Shown piece by piece: positions 28,863 to 38,583 of a stretch of 64,000 nt of DNA. The number at the start of each line of letters is the position of its first letter. The first letter of the stretch is position 1. The position numbers and the translations under genes were made by a program. Under the pieces are notes generated by a model that did not search any database, had not been told where the DNA came from, and saw only the letters and a program-made list of their open reading frames with translations. Origin of the DNA: Dickeya fangzhongdai (GTDB lineage Bacteria > Pseudomonadota > Gammaproteobacteria > Enterobacterales > Enterobacteriaceae); the NCBI RefSeq assembly GCF_002812485.1, contig NZ_CP025003.1, positions 4,588,001 to 4,652,000 on the forward strand, given 5' to 3'.

Positions 28863-31045
28863 TACGCCTCCTTCACCAGATATAAGGTGGAGAGCGGCGG
28901 CAGCGTCAGCACCAGCGACTGCGGCCGGGAATGGCTACCCACCGTTTCGCTGCGCACCAGTCCCTGATTGCCAAGGTTACTGCCGTGGTAATGCAAGGAG
29001 TCGGTATTAAGCACCTCGCGCCACTGCCCCGGCTGGTTGATGCCGACGCGATAGCCGTCCCGAGGCACCGGCGTAAAGTTGCTGATGATCAGCATTTCGT
29101 TGCCGTCGACATCGCGCCGGATAAAGGCGAACACCGAGTTTTCCCGGTCGTCCACCACCACCCATTCGAAGCCCTGATGCAGGTAGTCGCACTGATAGAG
29201 CGGCGGATGCTGGCGGTAACAGTGGTTGAGGTCGCGCACCAGTTGCTGCACCCCGGCGTGCCAGCCTTCCTCCTCATCCAGCAGATGCCAGTCCAGGCTG
29301 GTGTCATGGTTCCACTCCCGCCCCTGCGCAAATTCACTGCCCATGAACAGCAGCTTCTTGCCGGGGTACGCCCACATGAAACCGTAGTAGGCGCGCAGGT
29401 TGGCGAACTTCTGCCAGGCGTCGCCGGGCATCCTATCCAGCAGCGAGCGCTTGCCGTGCACCACTTCGTCATGCGACAGCGGCAGCACGAAGTTTTCGCT
29501 ATAGGCGTACAGCATGCCGAAGGTCAGCAGGTCGTGGTGGTATTTGCGGTGTACCGGGTCCAGTTGCATGTAGGCCAGCGAGTCATGCATCCAGCCCATG
29601 TTCCACTTGTAGTGGAAACCCAGCCCGCCATGCTCCGGCGGCAACGTCACCCCGGCGTAATCGGTGGATTCTTCGGCGATGGTGACCGCGCCGGCATGAT
29701 GCTGCCCCAGCATCTGATTGGTGTAGCGCAGGAAGCCGATCGCCTCCAGATTCTCCTTGCCGCCGAAATAGTTCGGCACCCATTCCCCGTCGCGGCGGCT
29801 GTAATCGCGGTAAATCATCGAGGCCACCGCGTCGACCCGCAGCCCGTCGACGCCAAAGCGCTCCGTCCAGTACAACGCGTTGCCCGCCAGATAGTTGCGC
29901 ACTTCGTGGCGATCAAAGTTATAAATCAGCGTGTTCCAGTCCTGGTGGTAGCCTTCTTTCGGGTCGGCGTATTCGTACAGCGCGGTGCCGTCAAAACGCG
30001 CCAGCCCGTAGCTGTCCGCCGGGAAATGGCCGGATACCCAGTCCAGCAGCACATTGATGCCCGCCTCATGAAAGGCCGACACCAGATAGCGGAAATCGTC
30101 CGGCGAACCGAAACGACGGGTGGGCGCGTATAACCCCAGCGGCTGATAGCCCCAGCTGCCGTCAAACGGGTGCTCATGCACCGGCATCAGTTCAACATGG
30201 GTAAATCCCATTTCTTTCACGTACGGCACCAGTTGGTCCGCCAGTTCGCGGTAGCTGAGCCAGAAATTATTGTCGGTGTGCCGCCGCCATGACCCTAAAT
30301 GCACCTCGTAAATGGAAATCGGCGATTGCAGATCGTTGGCGTGTTGCCGCGCTTCATCCACCGGCAACGCGGGCGGCAGACGGCCGACCACCGATGCGGT
30401 ATCCGGACGCATCTGCGACTCGAACGCATAGGGGTCGGATTTCACCAGCACATTGCCGTAACAGTCGATAATCTCGAACTTGTACAGCTGACCCGGCCCG
30501 ACGCCCGGCACAAACAGCTCCCACACGCCGTTTTCGCGCCGCAGACGCATCGGATGGCGGCGGCCGTCCCAGAAATTGAAATCGCCCACCACCGACACTC
30601 GCTGGGCATTCGGCGCCCAGACGGCAAAACAGGTGCCATCGACGCCATCCAACGTAGCCGGATGCGCGCCCAACGTTTCAAACGGCCGCAAATGGCGCCC
30701 TTCCGCCAATAGCCAGATATCCAACTCCTGCAACAGCGTGCCAAAACGATAAGGGTCATCAATAACATGCGTATCCTGCTGCCAGGTCACCGCCAGCCGA
30801 TAGCTGAACGGCTTTTTGCGGCGGGGCAGCACCGACGAGAAAAAACCGCGCGGGTCCCGGCATTGCAGGTCCGCCACTTTACGTCCGCTGTGTGCGTCCA
30901 CCACGTACACGTCGCTGGCATCGGGAAGCAGCGCGCGCACTTCCAGCCCCGAGGCGGTGTCATGCATACCCAGTACCGCAAAAGGATCGGCGTAATGGCC
31001 GGAAAAAAGGAGATTAATAATGTTCTGATCAGAAAACCCTGACAT
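28862..31045 (-). CDS. glgB: GlgB, 1,4-alpha-glucan branching enzyme
   Basis: 727 residues from ATG 31045, which has AGAGG nine bases upstream and aligns with the E. coli start region; an ATG at 31054 has no spacing, and the in-frame extension to 31237 is not conserved. GH13: CBM48 modules ([37 protein letters not shown]), then [36 protein letters not shown] (nucleophile Asp), [12 protein letters not shown] (Glu) and [11 protein letters not shown]. It introduces alpha-1,6 branches. First gene of glgBXCAP. Confidence 0.96.
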   Translation of the reverse strand: MSGFSDQNIINLLFSGHYADPFAVLGMHDTASGLEVRALLPDASDVYVVDAHSGRKVADLQCRDPRGFFSSVLPRRKKPFSYRLAVTWQQDTHVIDDPYRFGTLLQELDIWLLAEGRHLRPFETLGAHPATLDGVDGTCFAVWAPNAQRVSVVGDFNFWDGRRHPMRLRRENGVWELFVPGVGPGQLYKFEIIDCYGNVLVKSDPYAFESQMRPDTASVVGRLPPALPVDEARQHANDLQSPISIYEVHLGSWRRHTDNNFWLSYRELADQLVPYVKEMGFTHVELMPVHEHPFDGSWGYQPLGLYAPTRRFGSPDDFRYLVSAFHEAGINVLLDWVSGHFPADSYGLARFDGTALYEYADPKEGYHQDWNTLIYNFDRHEVRNYLAGNALYWTERFGVDGLRVDAVASMIYRDYSRRDGEWVPNYFGGKENLEAIGFLRYTNQMLGQHHAGAVTIAEESTDYAGVTLPPEHGGLGFHYKWNMGWMHDSLAYMQLDPVHRKYHHDLLTFGMLYAYSENFVLPLSHDEVVHGKRSLLDRMPGDAWQKFANLRAYYGFMWAYPGKKLLFMGSEFAQGREWNHDTSLDWHLLDEEEGWHAGVQQLVRDLNHCYRQHPPLYQCDYLHQGFEWVVVDDRENSVFAFIRRDVDGNEMLIISNFTPVPRDGYRVGINQPGQWREVLNTDSLHYHGSNLGNQGLVRSETVGSHSRPQSLVLTLPPLSTLYLVKEA

Positions 31046-31427
31046 GGCATCCATCCTCTGAATTAACCATCTGAATAAGTTAAGCATGTTAAAGAGACAG
31101 ATCATTTCTTCGGCATTCTTGTGGATAGGGAAATGCCCTGCGTCAATAACAGAAAAGGAACCAGCCTGACCCCATAAAAAAAGAAAACGCACCCGAACAG
31201 AAAACACCTCACAGCACTCGCTGAGCCTGCGAAGCATTTTTCAGACAAACCTAAGATTCAGCTTAGTCAAGAAAAGAGAAAACATTTGAGATTATGGATA
31301 AATTTTTGCGCCAAAGACTTATAAGAAAAAATAATTAATCATAGTGTTAGCGAATGTTGATCCTGTCCGGAGATTGTTCGACCGCGACGGGTAAAATCGG
31401 ATGCATCAACAGGGAGGTGTACTGCTT
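31046..31427. other. glgB-btsS divergent intergenic region
   Basis: About 380 bases between divergent genes, AT-rich around 31255-31355. It must hold both promoters, but I see no clear CRP, terminator or RNA element. The in-frame open stretch 31046-31237 upstream of glgB looks fortuitous. Confidence 0.5.
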
Positions 31428-33113
31428 ATGATAAGCCAAATCGATCTGATTCTGTCATTGCTGCAACAAACATGCGTCTATCTGGTCATTGCCTATCTAT
31501 TGAGCAAAACTCCGCTGTTTATTCCGCTGACGCAGGTCACCATCCGCCTGCCGCATAAACTGATCTGCTACCTGACCTTCTCGATGTTCTGCATCCTCGG
31601 CACCTATTTTGGCCTGCATATCGACGATTCCATCGCCAATACCCGCGCCATCGGCGCGCTGCTGGGCGGCGTACTGGGCGGGCCGTCGGTGGGGGTGCTG
31701 GTCGGGCTGACCGGCGGTTTGCATCGCTATTCCCTCGGCGGCATGACCGCGCTGGCCTGTATGGTTTCCACTATCGCGGAAGGGCTGGCCGGCGGCCTGC
31801 TGCACCGCTACCTGACCCGCCGCCATCGCGTCGATCTGCTGTTCCAGCCGCTGGTCATCGCCGCCGCCACCCTGCTGGTGGAAGTGTTGCAGATGAGCAT
31901 CATCCTGCTGTTGTCGCGGCCATTCGGCGACGCGCTGACGCTGGTCAAAAGCATCGCGCTGCCGATGATCATCACCAACAGCGTCGGAGCGGCGATGTTC
32001 ATGCGCATCCTGCTGGACCGGCGGGCGATGTTCGAGAAATACACGTCGGCGTTTTCCGCCCGGGCGTTGCAGATTGCCGCCCGCGCCGAAGGGGCGCTGC
32101 GGGAAGGATTTAATCCGAGAACCAGTATGCGGGTGGCGCGCATCCTGTATGAAGAGTTGGGCGTCGGCGCGGTCGCCATCACCGATCGGGAAAAATTGCT
32201 GGCGTTCGTCGGTACCGGCGACGATCACCACACGGCCGGCTCGCTGATCACCTCGCCGTTCACCCATCAGGCCATCGACCACAATCAGGTGGTGTACGCC
32301 GACGGCAACGAAGCGCCCTTCAACTGTTCCATCTCGCCGCACTGTAAGCTTGGGTCCACGCTGGTGATCCCGCTGCGCGGCGAAGAACAGCGGGTGATCG
32401 GCACCATCAAGCTGTATGAACCGAAAAACAAGCTGTTCTCCAGCATCAACCGGACGCTGGGAGAAGGCATCGGTCACCTGCTGTCGGCCCAGATTTTCGC
32501 CGGCCGTTTTGAGCAACAGAAACAATTGCTGGCGCAGTCCGAAATCAAGCTGTTGCACGCTCAGGTCAACCCGCACTTCCTGTTCAACGCCCTCAATACC
32601 CTGTCGGCGATTATTCGCCGCAACCCGGATCAGGCGCGTCAGTTGGTGCTGTCGCTATCCACCTTCTTTCGCAAAAACCTCAAGCGCAGCAGTGACGAAG
32701 TGGCTCTCAGCGATGAGCTGGAGCATGTCGACGCCTACCTTGAAATCGAAAAGGCGCGTTTCGCCAATCTGCTGACGGTGGACATTGCCATTCCGCCGTC
32801 GCTCAGGGCCGCCAGGCTACCGGCCTTTTCCCTGCAACCTCTGGTGGAAAACGCCATCAAGCACGGCATTTCCCAAATGCTGGACAACGGCCATTTGCGC
32901 ATTGACGCCCGCACCCACGCCAACATGCTGGAGCTGACGGTGGAGGACAACGCCGGGACTTATCACCCGCGCAACGGCGGCGACGGGCTGGGCATGAATC
33001 TGGTGGACCGGCGCATCAAGGCGCGTTACGGCCATCACTACGGCATCACCGTCACCAGCGAGCCGGAACATTTTACCCGCGTGCGGGTACGAGTGCCGCT
33101 GCGGGTGGGATAA
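31428..33113 (+). CDS. btsS: BtsS, LytS-type pyruvate-sensing histidine kinase (orphan)
   Basis: 561 residues from ATG 31428, preceded by GGGAGGTG; same length as E. coli BtsS. The N-terminal 5TM-LYT membrane sensor includes LPHKLICYL, GLHIDDSIANTRAIGA, GGPSVGVLVGLTGGLHRYSLGG; a GAF-like domain covers ~225-350; the HisKA-7TM/LytS kinase has the phospho-acceptor His in LLHAQVNPHFLFNALNT, and the ATPase N-box VENAIKHG and GLGMNLV. In E. coli it senses extracellular pyruvate and phosphorylates BtsR, encoded next to it. Here no LytTR regulator adjoins: a csp gene follows on the other strand. Confidence 0.9.
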   Translation: MISQIDLILSLLQQTCVYLVIAYLLSKTPLFIPLTQVTIRLPHKLICYLTFSMFCILGTYFGLHIDDSIANTRAIGALLGGVLGGPSVGVLVGLTGGLHRYSLGGMTALACMVSTIAEGLAGGLLHRYLTRRHRVDLLFQPLVIAAATLLVEVLQMSIILLLSRPFGDALTLVKSIALPMIITNSVGAAMFMRILLDRRAMFEKYTSAFSARALQIAARAEGALREGFNPRTSMRVARILYEELGVGAVAITDREKLLAFVGTGDDHHTAGSLITSPFTHQAIDHNQVVYADGNEAPFNCSISPHCKLGSTLVIPLRGEEQRVIGTIKLYEPKNKLFSSINRTLGEGIGHLLSAQIFAGRFEQQKQLLAQSEIKLLHAQVNPHFLFNALNTLSAIIRRNPDQARQLVLSLSTFFRKNLKRSSDEVALSDELEHVDAYLEIEKARFANLLTVDIAIPPSLRAARLPAFSLQPLVENAIKHGISQMLDNGHLRIDARTHANMLELTVEDNAGTYHPRNGGDGLGMNLVDRRIKARYGHHYGITVTSEPEHFTRVRVRVPLRVG

Positions 33114-33171
33114 ATTCGCGGCCGAAACCGCTCATTATTTACTACACCTGTTCAGGCGTTTCAGTATGCCA

Positions 33172-33205
33172 ATAATAAAAAACGGCTTCCCTTGTGGGGA
33201 AGCCG
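33172..33205 (-). terminator. Terminator of the csp gene
   Basis: On the minus strand a 9-bp stem CGGCTTCCC/GGGAAGCCG (33183-33205) is followed by TTTTTTATTATT. It lies about 90 bases past the csp stop and may also stop btsS transcripts. Confidence 0.8.
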
Positions 33206-33291
33206 CTCTCAGGCAGACCTGGGTATCACATCAACTTAACTGCTCCGGCTAACGCCATCTTCGCTATCGTAAGCGATGATTACCCGGGGAA

Positions 33292-33504
33292 TTACAGCCC
33301 TACAACGTTTTCAGCGGAAGGACCTTTCGGGCCGTTGCCGATAACGAATTCAACTTTCTGGCCTTCGTACAGAGTTTTGAAGCTATCGCTCTGAATGGCG
33401 GAGAAGTGAACGAACACGTCTTTGCTGCCGTCAGCCGGAGTGATGAAGCCAAAACCTTTAGTTTCGTTAAACCATTTTACTGAACCAGTCATTTTATTAG
33501 ACAT
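33292..33504 (-). CDS. CspA-family cold-shock protein
   Basis: 70 residues, one cold-shock domain with RNP1 KGFGFITP and RNP2 [10 protein letters not shown], and [11 protein letters not shown] at the start. It binds single-stranded RNA/DNA and melts RNA structure. ATG 33504 follows GAGGTAATATA. Closest by eye to CspE/CspC/CspG types; the exact paralogue cannot be named. A long upstream non-coding stretch is compatible with a CspA-like 5' leader, but no cold-box motif is recognised. Confidence 0.93.
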   Translation of the reverse strand: MSNKMTGSVKWFNETKGFGFITPADGSKDVFVHFSAIQSDSFKTLYEGQKVEFVIGNGPKGPSAENVVGL

Positions 33505-33889
33505 TATATTACCTCGTAATTTTTTCCAGCCCGTTAGAGGGCAATATAGGTCTGCATTGCAGGAAATACTTATGAGCAAGAAAAAAAGAGATTCAGGGGA
33601 AGTGATATCGAGGATAACGCTTGGACTGAGGACTGCTTTAGTAAAATGCTTTGCATAAATAGGTCTGACTAACAAACCGTGACACCATTAACGCATTCAT
33701 CCGGAACGAATGCAAGCGTTATGTATTATCGCGAGATGTAAATATTTTATATTTATTATAATTCATGAAGTTAATGAATCCCGATAGGTTATTTCTTCGA
33801 CACCACCGGTTTCAAGGCAGAGGCTGAAGCGCAGGATATTTTGCCAACGCCACGCCACAACCTGCGGCTCCCCCCCACCAGACCGCTGA
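33505..33889 (-). other. csp upstream region and gap to nikR
   Basis: Holds the csp leader, including a GCCC/GGGC hairpin close to the start, a larger inverted repeat TAACGCATTC...GAATGC-aa-GCGTTA (33689-33721), and an AT-rich segment at 33735-33775 suited to a promoter. The nikR-proximal part has a C7 run. No additional gene is supported. Confidence 0.4.
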
Positions 33890-34327
33890 TTATTTGTGCT
33901 TTACCGGTTCCGCGCCATTGGCGGCATGATCCATCGGGATCAGGTTCAATCGGCCGTGACGCACGCCGGTCTGGGCGATGACCGACGCGGCGAACTGTTC
34001 CACCCGCTCGGTCGGCCCGCGCAGAATCACGGTTTCCACGCACTCATCATGGCTCAGATGGGTATGCATGGTGGACACGGTGAGGTGATGATGCTCATGC
34101 TGCATGCCGGCCAGCCGGCTCGACAGTTGGCGTTCGTGATGGTCGTATACATAGCTCAGCACCGCCACGCATTCCGCGTTTTTATCCTGTGCCACCGTCA
34201 TTTCGCCCAGCTCACGCCGCAGCATATCGCGAAACGCTTCCGACCGGTTGGCATAGCCTTTACGCAGCATCAACGCGTCCAGCGCCTCGGCCAGCGGGTC
34301 ATCCAGAGAAATCGTCAGTCGTTGCAT
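33890..34327 (-). CDS. nikR: NikR, nickel-responsive repressor
   Basis: 145 residues from ATG 34327 (GAGG seven bases upstream); longer frames upstream are GC-rich noise. Ribbon-helix-helix at residues 1-45 (MQRLTISLDDPLAEAL, NRSEAFRDMLRREL), then an ACT-like metal domain with STMHTHLSHDECVE supplying the His-x-His and Cys nickel ligands and HEHHHLTV. It represses nickel uptake when nickel is abundant. No nik transport genes lie beside it in this window, so its targets are elsewhere. Confidence 0.95.
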   Translation of the reverse strand: MQRLTISLDDPLAEALDALMLRKGYANRSEAFRDMLRRELGEMTVAQDKNAECVAVLSYVYDHHERQLSSRLAGMQHEHHHLTVSTMHTHLSHDECVETVILRGPTERVEQFAASVIAQTGVRHGRLNLIPMDHAANGAEPVKHK

Positions 34328-34479
34328 GTCGGCCTCACAGAAAAGCGAAAAGAATCCCCGGCGACGGCGCCGCTCGGGTCGCCCCATTATGCCGCGCGCC
34401 GCAACGGCTATCGTGACGCAGCGCAATATGGCGCGTGAATCAGTAGGACGCAACGGGCGAGATTTGTGGGAAAAGCGAC

Positions 34480-34513
34480 AAAAAGGCGAGGCACGCCGTG
34501 ATGGCGCGCCTCG
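34480..34513 (-). terminator. Terminator of asd
   Basis: Minus strand: CGAGGCGCGCC pairs with GGCGTGCCTCG (34487-34513, one mismatch), then CCTTTTTG. It begins 12 bases beyond the asd stop. Confidence 0.8.
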
Positions 34514-34524
34514 TATAGCAATGA

Positions 34525-35625
34525 TTACAGCAGGATGCGCAGCATGCGGCGCAGCGGTTCGGCAGCGCCCCACAGCAGTTGGTCGCCGACGGTGAAGGCG
34601 GACAGGTACTGCGGGCCCATGTTCAGTTTGCGCAGACGGCCCACCGGCGTGGACAGCGTACCGGTCACGGCGGCCGGGGTCAGTTCGCGCATGGTGATCT
34701 CGCGGTCGTTCGGCACCACTTTCACCCAGTCATTATGGGTTGCCAGCATCTGCTCGATTTCCGGAATCGACACATCTTTCTTCAGTTTCAGCGTGAAAGC
34801 CTGGCTGTGGCAGCGCAACGCGCCGATACGCACGCACAGACCGTCCACCGGAATAGTGCTGGCGGTGTTCAGAATCTTGTTGGTTTCCGCCTGACCTTTC
34901 CACTCTTCGCGGCTTTGGCCGTTTTCCAGCTGTTTGTCGATCCACGGAATCAGGCTGCCGGCCAGCGGCACGCCGAAGTTTTCCACATCCAGACCGCCGC
35001 GCGACAGCGCCGTCACTTTGCGCTCGATATCCAGAATGGCGGAGGCCGGGTCGCGCAGTTCAGCAGCCACTTCGGCGTTCAGTTGGCCCATCTGCACCAG
35101 CAGTTCGCGCATGTTGCGCGCGCCCGCGCCGGACGCTGCCTGATAAGTGGCGACAGACGCCCACTCCACCAGATCGTTGGCGAACAGGCCGCCCAGCGAC
35201 ATCAGCATCAGGCTGACGGTACAGTTGCCGCCGACGAAGGTTTTGATGCCTTTATCCAGACCGGACTTGATCACGCCGTGGTTAACCGGGTCCAGGATAA
35301 TAATCGCGTCATCTTTCATTCGCAGAGACGATGCTGCGTCGATCCAGTATCCTTGCCAGCCACTTTCACGCAGCTTTGGATAGATTTCGTTGGTATAATC
35401 GCCGCCCTGACAGGTGATGATGATATCCAGCGCGCGCAGCGCTTCCAGATTGTAGGCATCCTGCAGGACACCCTGCTGGCCGCCCAGCGCCGGCGCCGGT
35501 TGGCCGTGCTGAGACGTAGAGAAGAATACCGGGCGGATTAAATCAAAGTCGCGTTCTTCCACCATGCGCTGCATGAGTACCGAACCGACCATACCGCGCC
35601 AGCCAATAAAACCAACATTTTTCAT
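34525..35625 (-). CDS. asd: Asd, aspartate-semialdehyde dehydrogenase
   Basis: 366 residues from ATG 35625; nine extra in-frame codons upstream are not conserved. NADP-binding N-terminus [18 protein letters not shown], active-site Cys in [15 protein letters not shown], and the [14 protein letters not shown] region with the catalytic His. It reduces aspartyl phosphate to the semialdehyde, the branch point to lysine, diaminopimelate, methionine and threonine. In E. coli it adjoins glgB; here btsS, csp and nikR lie between. Confidence 0.97.
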   Translation of the reverse strand: MKNVGFIGWRGMVGSVLMQRMVEERDFDLIRPVFFSTSQHGQPAPALGGQQGVLQDAYNLEALRALDIIITCQGGDYTNEIYPKLRESGWQGYWIDAASSLRMKDDAIIILDPVNHGVIKSGLDKGIKTFVGGNCTVSLMLMSLGGLFANDLVEWASVATYQAASGAGARNMRELLVQMGQLNAEVAAELRDPASAILDIERKVTALSRGGLDVENFGVPLAGSLIPWIDKQLENGQSREEWKGQAETNKILNTASTIPVDGLCVRIGALRCHSQAFTLKLKKDVSIPEIEQMLATHNDWVKVVPNDREITMRELTPAAVTGTLSTPVGRLRKLNMGPQYLSAFTVGDQLLWGAAEPLRRMLRILL

Positions 35626-35825
35626 GGTAACCGTCCTGCCTGGGGGTGACAAAAAGCAATCCGACTGCCGTTTCAGGCAGGGAGCATAAGTTTAAAGTGA
35701 TGACTGTCAACCTTACAAAATGTATCAGAAGTCGCAAGTGAATTTATTCGATGACTCAGGCGTTTTCAGCAACACGCCTAATGTGTCTGGCAAAAGGCTG
35801 GGGATGAGAGGAGCTTACCGCCACC

Positions 35826-36419
35826 ATGACTGAAATGATCTCGGCAACCGTACTGTTGTTGTTAATTATGGATCCGCTCGGCAATCTGCCGGTGTTCATG
35901 TCCGTATTGAAGCACCTGGATCCCAAACGGCGGCGCGTGGTGCTGATTAGGGAAATGATCATCGCGCTGGGGGTGATGCTGGTATTCCTGTTCGCCGGCG
36001 AGAAGATTCTGGCGATATTGAACCTGCGCACGGAAACCGTCTCCATTTCCGGCGGTATCGTGCTGTTTTTGATCGCCATCCGCATGATTTTCCCGACGCA
36101 GGAAGGCTTTACCAGCGGTCTGCCCGCCGGCGACGAACCGTTTCTGGTGCCGCTGGCTATCCCGATGGTGGCCGGGCCGTCGATTCTGGCCGCGCTGATG
36201 CTGCTCTCGCACCAGTACCCGAATCAAATGCCGCACCTGACGCTGGCGCTGTTCATCGCCTGGGGTATCACGGTTGTCGTGCTGCTGCTGTCGAACCTGT
36301 TCCTGCGCCTGTTGGGCGACAAGGGCGTCAACGCGCTGGAACGGTTGATGGGATTGGTGCTGGTCATGCTTTCCACCCAAATGTTTCTTGATGGCATTCG
36401 GGCCTATCTGAAACTGTAA
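35826..36419 (+). CDS. yhgN: YhgN, MarC/UPF0056-family membrane protein
   Basis: 197 residues, six predicted membrane helices. The MarC-family motif LLIMDPLGNLPVFMSVLK starts the protein and PLAIPMVAGPSILAALML occurs midway. Inner-membrane protein of unknown transport role. Divergent from asd and convergent with gntT, matching E. coli asd-yhgN order. Confidence 0.93.
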   Translation: MTEMISATVLLLLIMDPLGNLPVFMSVLKHLDPKRRRVVLIREMIIALGVMLVFLFAGEKILAILNLRTETVSISGGIVLFLIAIRMIFPTQEGFTSGLPAGDEPFLVPLAIPMVAGPSILAALMLLSHQYPNQMPHLTLALFIAWGITVVVLLLSNLFLRLLGDKGVNALERLMGLVLVMLSTQMFLDGIRAYLKL

Positions 36420-36427
36420 CCGCAGAC

Positions 36428-36463
36428 GCTCTCAGTCTCCCTGCCGAAGCGGAGACTGAGAGC
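36428..36463. terminator. Bidirectional hairpin between yhgN and gntT
   Basis: GCTCTCAGTCTCC (36428-36440) and GGAGACTGAGAGC (36451-36463) form a perfect 13-bp stem with a 10-base loop between two convergent genes. No U tract is obvious, but the position fits a shared terminator. Confidence 0.65.
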
Positions 36464-36489
36464 AAACCGCTACATCCAACCTACGTTCA

Positions 36490-37806
36490 TCACACCACGT
36501 AACTCAGCAGCAGGGTGCCGACCAAACCGCACACCGCGATGATGGTTTCCAGCGCCGACCACGACTTCAGCGTTTCCGGAATGCTCAGGTTGAAATACTC
36601 TTTGAACAGCCAGAAGCCGGGGTCGTTAACGTGGGAGAAAATTACGCTGCCGGAACCGACCGCGATCACCATCAGCTCCGGGCTAACGCCGCTGGTGGCA
36701 ATAATCGGCGCCACAATCCCGCCTGCGGTCAGCGCGGCCACCGTAGCGGACCCCAGCGCCAGACGCAGCACGGCGGCGATAAGCCAACCCAGCAGCAACG
36801 GCGACACGCTGCTACCGTTCATCATCCCGGCGATGTATTTGTCTACGCCGCTGTCGACCAGCACCTGTTTAAACGCACCGCCGCCGCCGAGGATCAGCAG
36901 CATCATGGCGATGATTTTAATCGAGTCGGTAATGGTGCCCATCACCTCATCCATGCTGCGGCCACGGTTCAGGCCGAAGGTGAAAATAGCGATCAGCACC
37001 GCAATCAGGGTCGCCATCACCGGGTCGCCGAAGAACTCGGCATACGGTAACAACGCGTGTCCCTTCGGCAATACCATTTCCGCCACGGCGCGCAGCGCCA
37101 TCAGAATCACCGGCACCAGCGCGGTCATCACGCTGACGACAAAGCTCGGCATCTCCTGCTCGGTGAACTGCTTCGGGTTATACAGCCCTTCCGGAATCGG
37201 CTTGTCGATTTTCTTCAGGAAGCGGGCGTAAACCGGGCCGGCCAGAATCACCGTCGGGATCCCCAACAGCGTACCGTACAGCAGGGTTTTGCCCATGTCG
37301 GCGTGGAACAACGAGGCAATGGCGGTCGGCCCCGGATGCGGCGGCAGGAAGCCGTGGGTGACGGACAACGCCGCCGCCATCGGCACGCCGGCATACAGCA
37401 GCGGAATACGGGCCGACGCCACGATGCTGAACACCAGCGGCAACAGCAGCACGAAACCCACTTCGTAGAACAGCGCGAAGCCGACGGTAAAACCGGTCAG
37501 CACAATCGCCCACTGAATATGTTTGCGACCGAAGCGATTAATCAGCGTGGTGGCGATACGCTGCGCGCCGCCGCAGTCCGCCAGCAGTTTCCCCAACATG
37601 GCGCCAAAGCCCATGATCAAGGCCAGCGTGCCCAGCGTGCCGCCCACCCCGTTCTTGATGGACGTCATCACCTTCTGCACCGGCATTCCCTGCATGATGC
37701 CCACGGCCAGGGCAACCAGAATCAGTGCAATAAAGCCGTTCAGTTTAAAGCGGATCATCAGCACCAGCAGCAGTGCGACACCCACAGCGACAATCACGAG
37801 TGGCAT
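36490..37806 (-). CDS. gntT: GntT, high-affinity gluconate:H+ symporter
   Basis: 438 residues from ATG 37806 (CGGAGATCGTT upstream), the E. coli GntT length and very close in sequence by eye. About 12 membrane segments, with GFGAMLGKLLADCGGAQRIA, TGFTVGFALFYEVGFVL, HGFLPPHPGPTAIA and SGSVIFSHVNDPGFWLFKEY. It imports gluconate across the inner membrane. It is divergent from gntK and shares with it a palindromic GntR operator and a CRP site; in E. coli gntT is located apart from gntRK. Confidence 0.95.
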   Translation of the reverse strand: MPLVIVAVGVALLLVLMIRFKLNGFIALILVALAVGIMQGMPVQKVMTSIKNGVGGTLGTLALIMGFGAMLGKLLADCGGAQRIATTLINRFGRKHIQWAIVLTGFTVGFALFYEVGFVLLLPLVFSIVASARIPLLYAGVPMAAALSVTHGFLPPHPGPTAIASLFHADMGKTLLYGTLLGIPTVILAGPVYARFLKKIDKPIPEGLYNPKQFTEQEMPSFVVSVMTALVPVILMALRAVAEMVLPKGHALLPYAEFFGDPVMATLIAVLIAIFTFGLNRGRSMDEVMGTITDSIKIIAMMLLILGGGGAFKQVLVDSGVDKYIAGMMNGSSVSPLLLGWLIAAVLRLALGSATVAALTAGGIVAPIIATSGVSPELMVIAVGSGSVIFSHVNDPGFWLFKEYFNLSIPETLKSWSALETIIAVCGLVGTLLLSYVV

Positions 37807-37942
37807 AACGATCTCCGGCAACCCCTGCCTGCGCGAGTCGGGCAACGACAGGGGGGATTTTCTTGTGTTTTGCGAATTCTCCCGGTGTTTCGGGCGTGCC
37901 TTCGCTACAGTAGAGTCAGGCGTTCGGGTAGCGCTTAACCCG

Positions 37943-37958
37943 TGTGATGTACATCACA
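37943..37958. promoter_or_regulatory. CRP site between gntT and gntK
   Basis: TGTGA-TGTACA-TCACA, perfect in all ten half-site positions and fully palindromic. It is 137 bases from gntT and about 100 from gntK. Confidence 0.85.
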
Positions 37959-37965
37959 ACGCACG

Positions 37966-37995
37966 ATGTTACCGGTATCATGATACCGGTAACAT
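37966..37995. promoter_or_regulatory. Double GntR operator (30-bp perfect palindrome)
   Basis: ATGTTACCGGTATCA at 37966-37980 is followed directly by its exact reverse complement. It can be read as two 16-base GntR boxes (ATGTTACC...-type), 37966-37981 and 37980-37995, overlapping by two bases. It lies 60 bases upstream of gntK and next to the CRP site. Confidence 0.8.
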
Positions 37996-38054
37996 GTTAA
38001 AGTCTGAAACCGGTACGAAGCATTTAATTTACAGTTTGGGATAGAGATCAAATT

Positions 38055-38573
38055 ATGTCAGGACAAAGTATTATTCTGATGGGGGTTTCCGGCAGCGGGA
38101 AATCCAGCGTGGGCGCCCGGCTGGCACGGGAAATCAACGCCAAATTCATCGACGGCGACGATCTGCATCCCAGAGCCAACATCCAGAAAATGGCCAGCGG
38201 TCAGCCGCTCAACGACGACGACCGCGCCCCCTGGCTGGAGCGCCTGAACGACGCCGCCTACAGCCTGCTGCATAAAAATGAAACCGGCATTATCGTCTGT
38301 TCCGCGCTGAAAAAGCGCTACCGTGACCGGCTGCGCGAAGGCAACGACGGCATGGTGTTCCTGTACCTGAAAGGCAGCTTCGAGGTGATTCTGCAGCGTC
38401 ATCAGGCGCGCGCCGGGCATTTTATGCCGACCGGATTGCTGCAAAGCCAGTTTGATGCGCTGGAAGAACCGGGTGAAACGGAAACCGATGTCATCACCGT
38501 CGATATCAACGGCCCGATGGATCAGGTGGTGGAGCGGTGCGCCGCGGCGTTACGCGCGCACCCATCACGCTGA
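38055..38573 (+). CDS. gntK: GntK, gluconokinase
   Basis: 172 residues. P-loop GVSGSGKSS at residues 10-18, IDGDDLHPRANIQKM, CSALKKRYRDRLR and the RHQARAGHFMP lid, all typical of GntK. It phosphorylates gluconate to 6-phosphogluconate for the Entner-Doudoroff and pentose phosphate routes. Convergent with gntR, whose stop is ten bases away. Confidence 0.96.
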   Translation: MSGQSIILMGVSGSGKSSVGARLAREINAKFIDGDDLHPRANIQKMASGQPLNDDDRAPWLERLNDAAYSLLHKNETGIIVCSALKKRYRDRLREGNDGMVFLYLKGSFEVILQRHQARAGHFMPTGLLQSQFDALEEPGETETDVITVDINGPMDQVVERCAAALRAHPSR

Positions 38574-38583
38574 AAGCGCCGGC

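Noticed and set aside
31046..31237. 64-codon N-terminal extension of GlgB
   Set aside because: Not conserved; the ATG at 31045 has proper AGAGG spacing and family length.
33505..33780. Cold-box and CspA-type thermosensor leader
   Set aside because: Leader is long enough, but the cold-box sequence was not found, so no riboswitch-like element is claimed.
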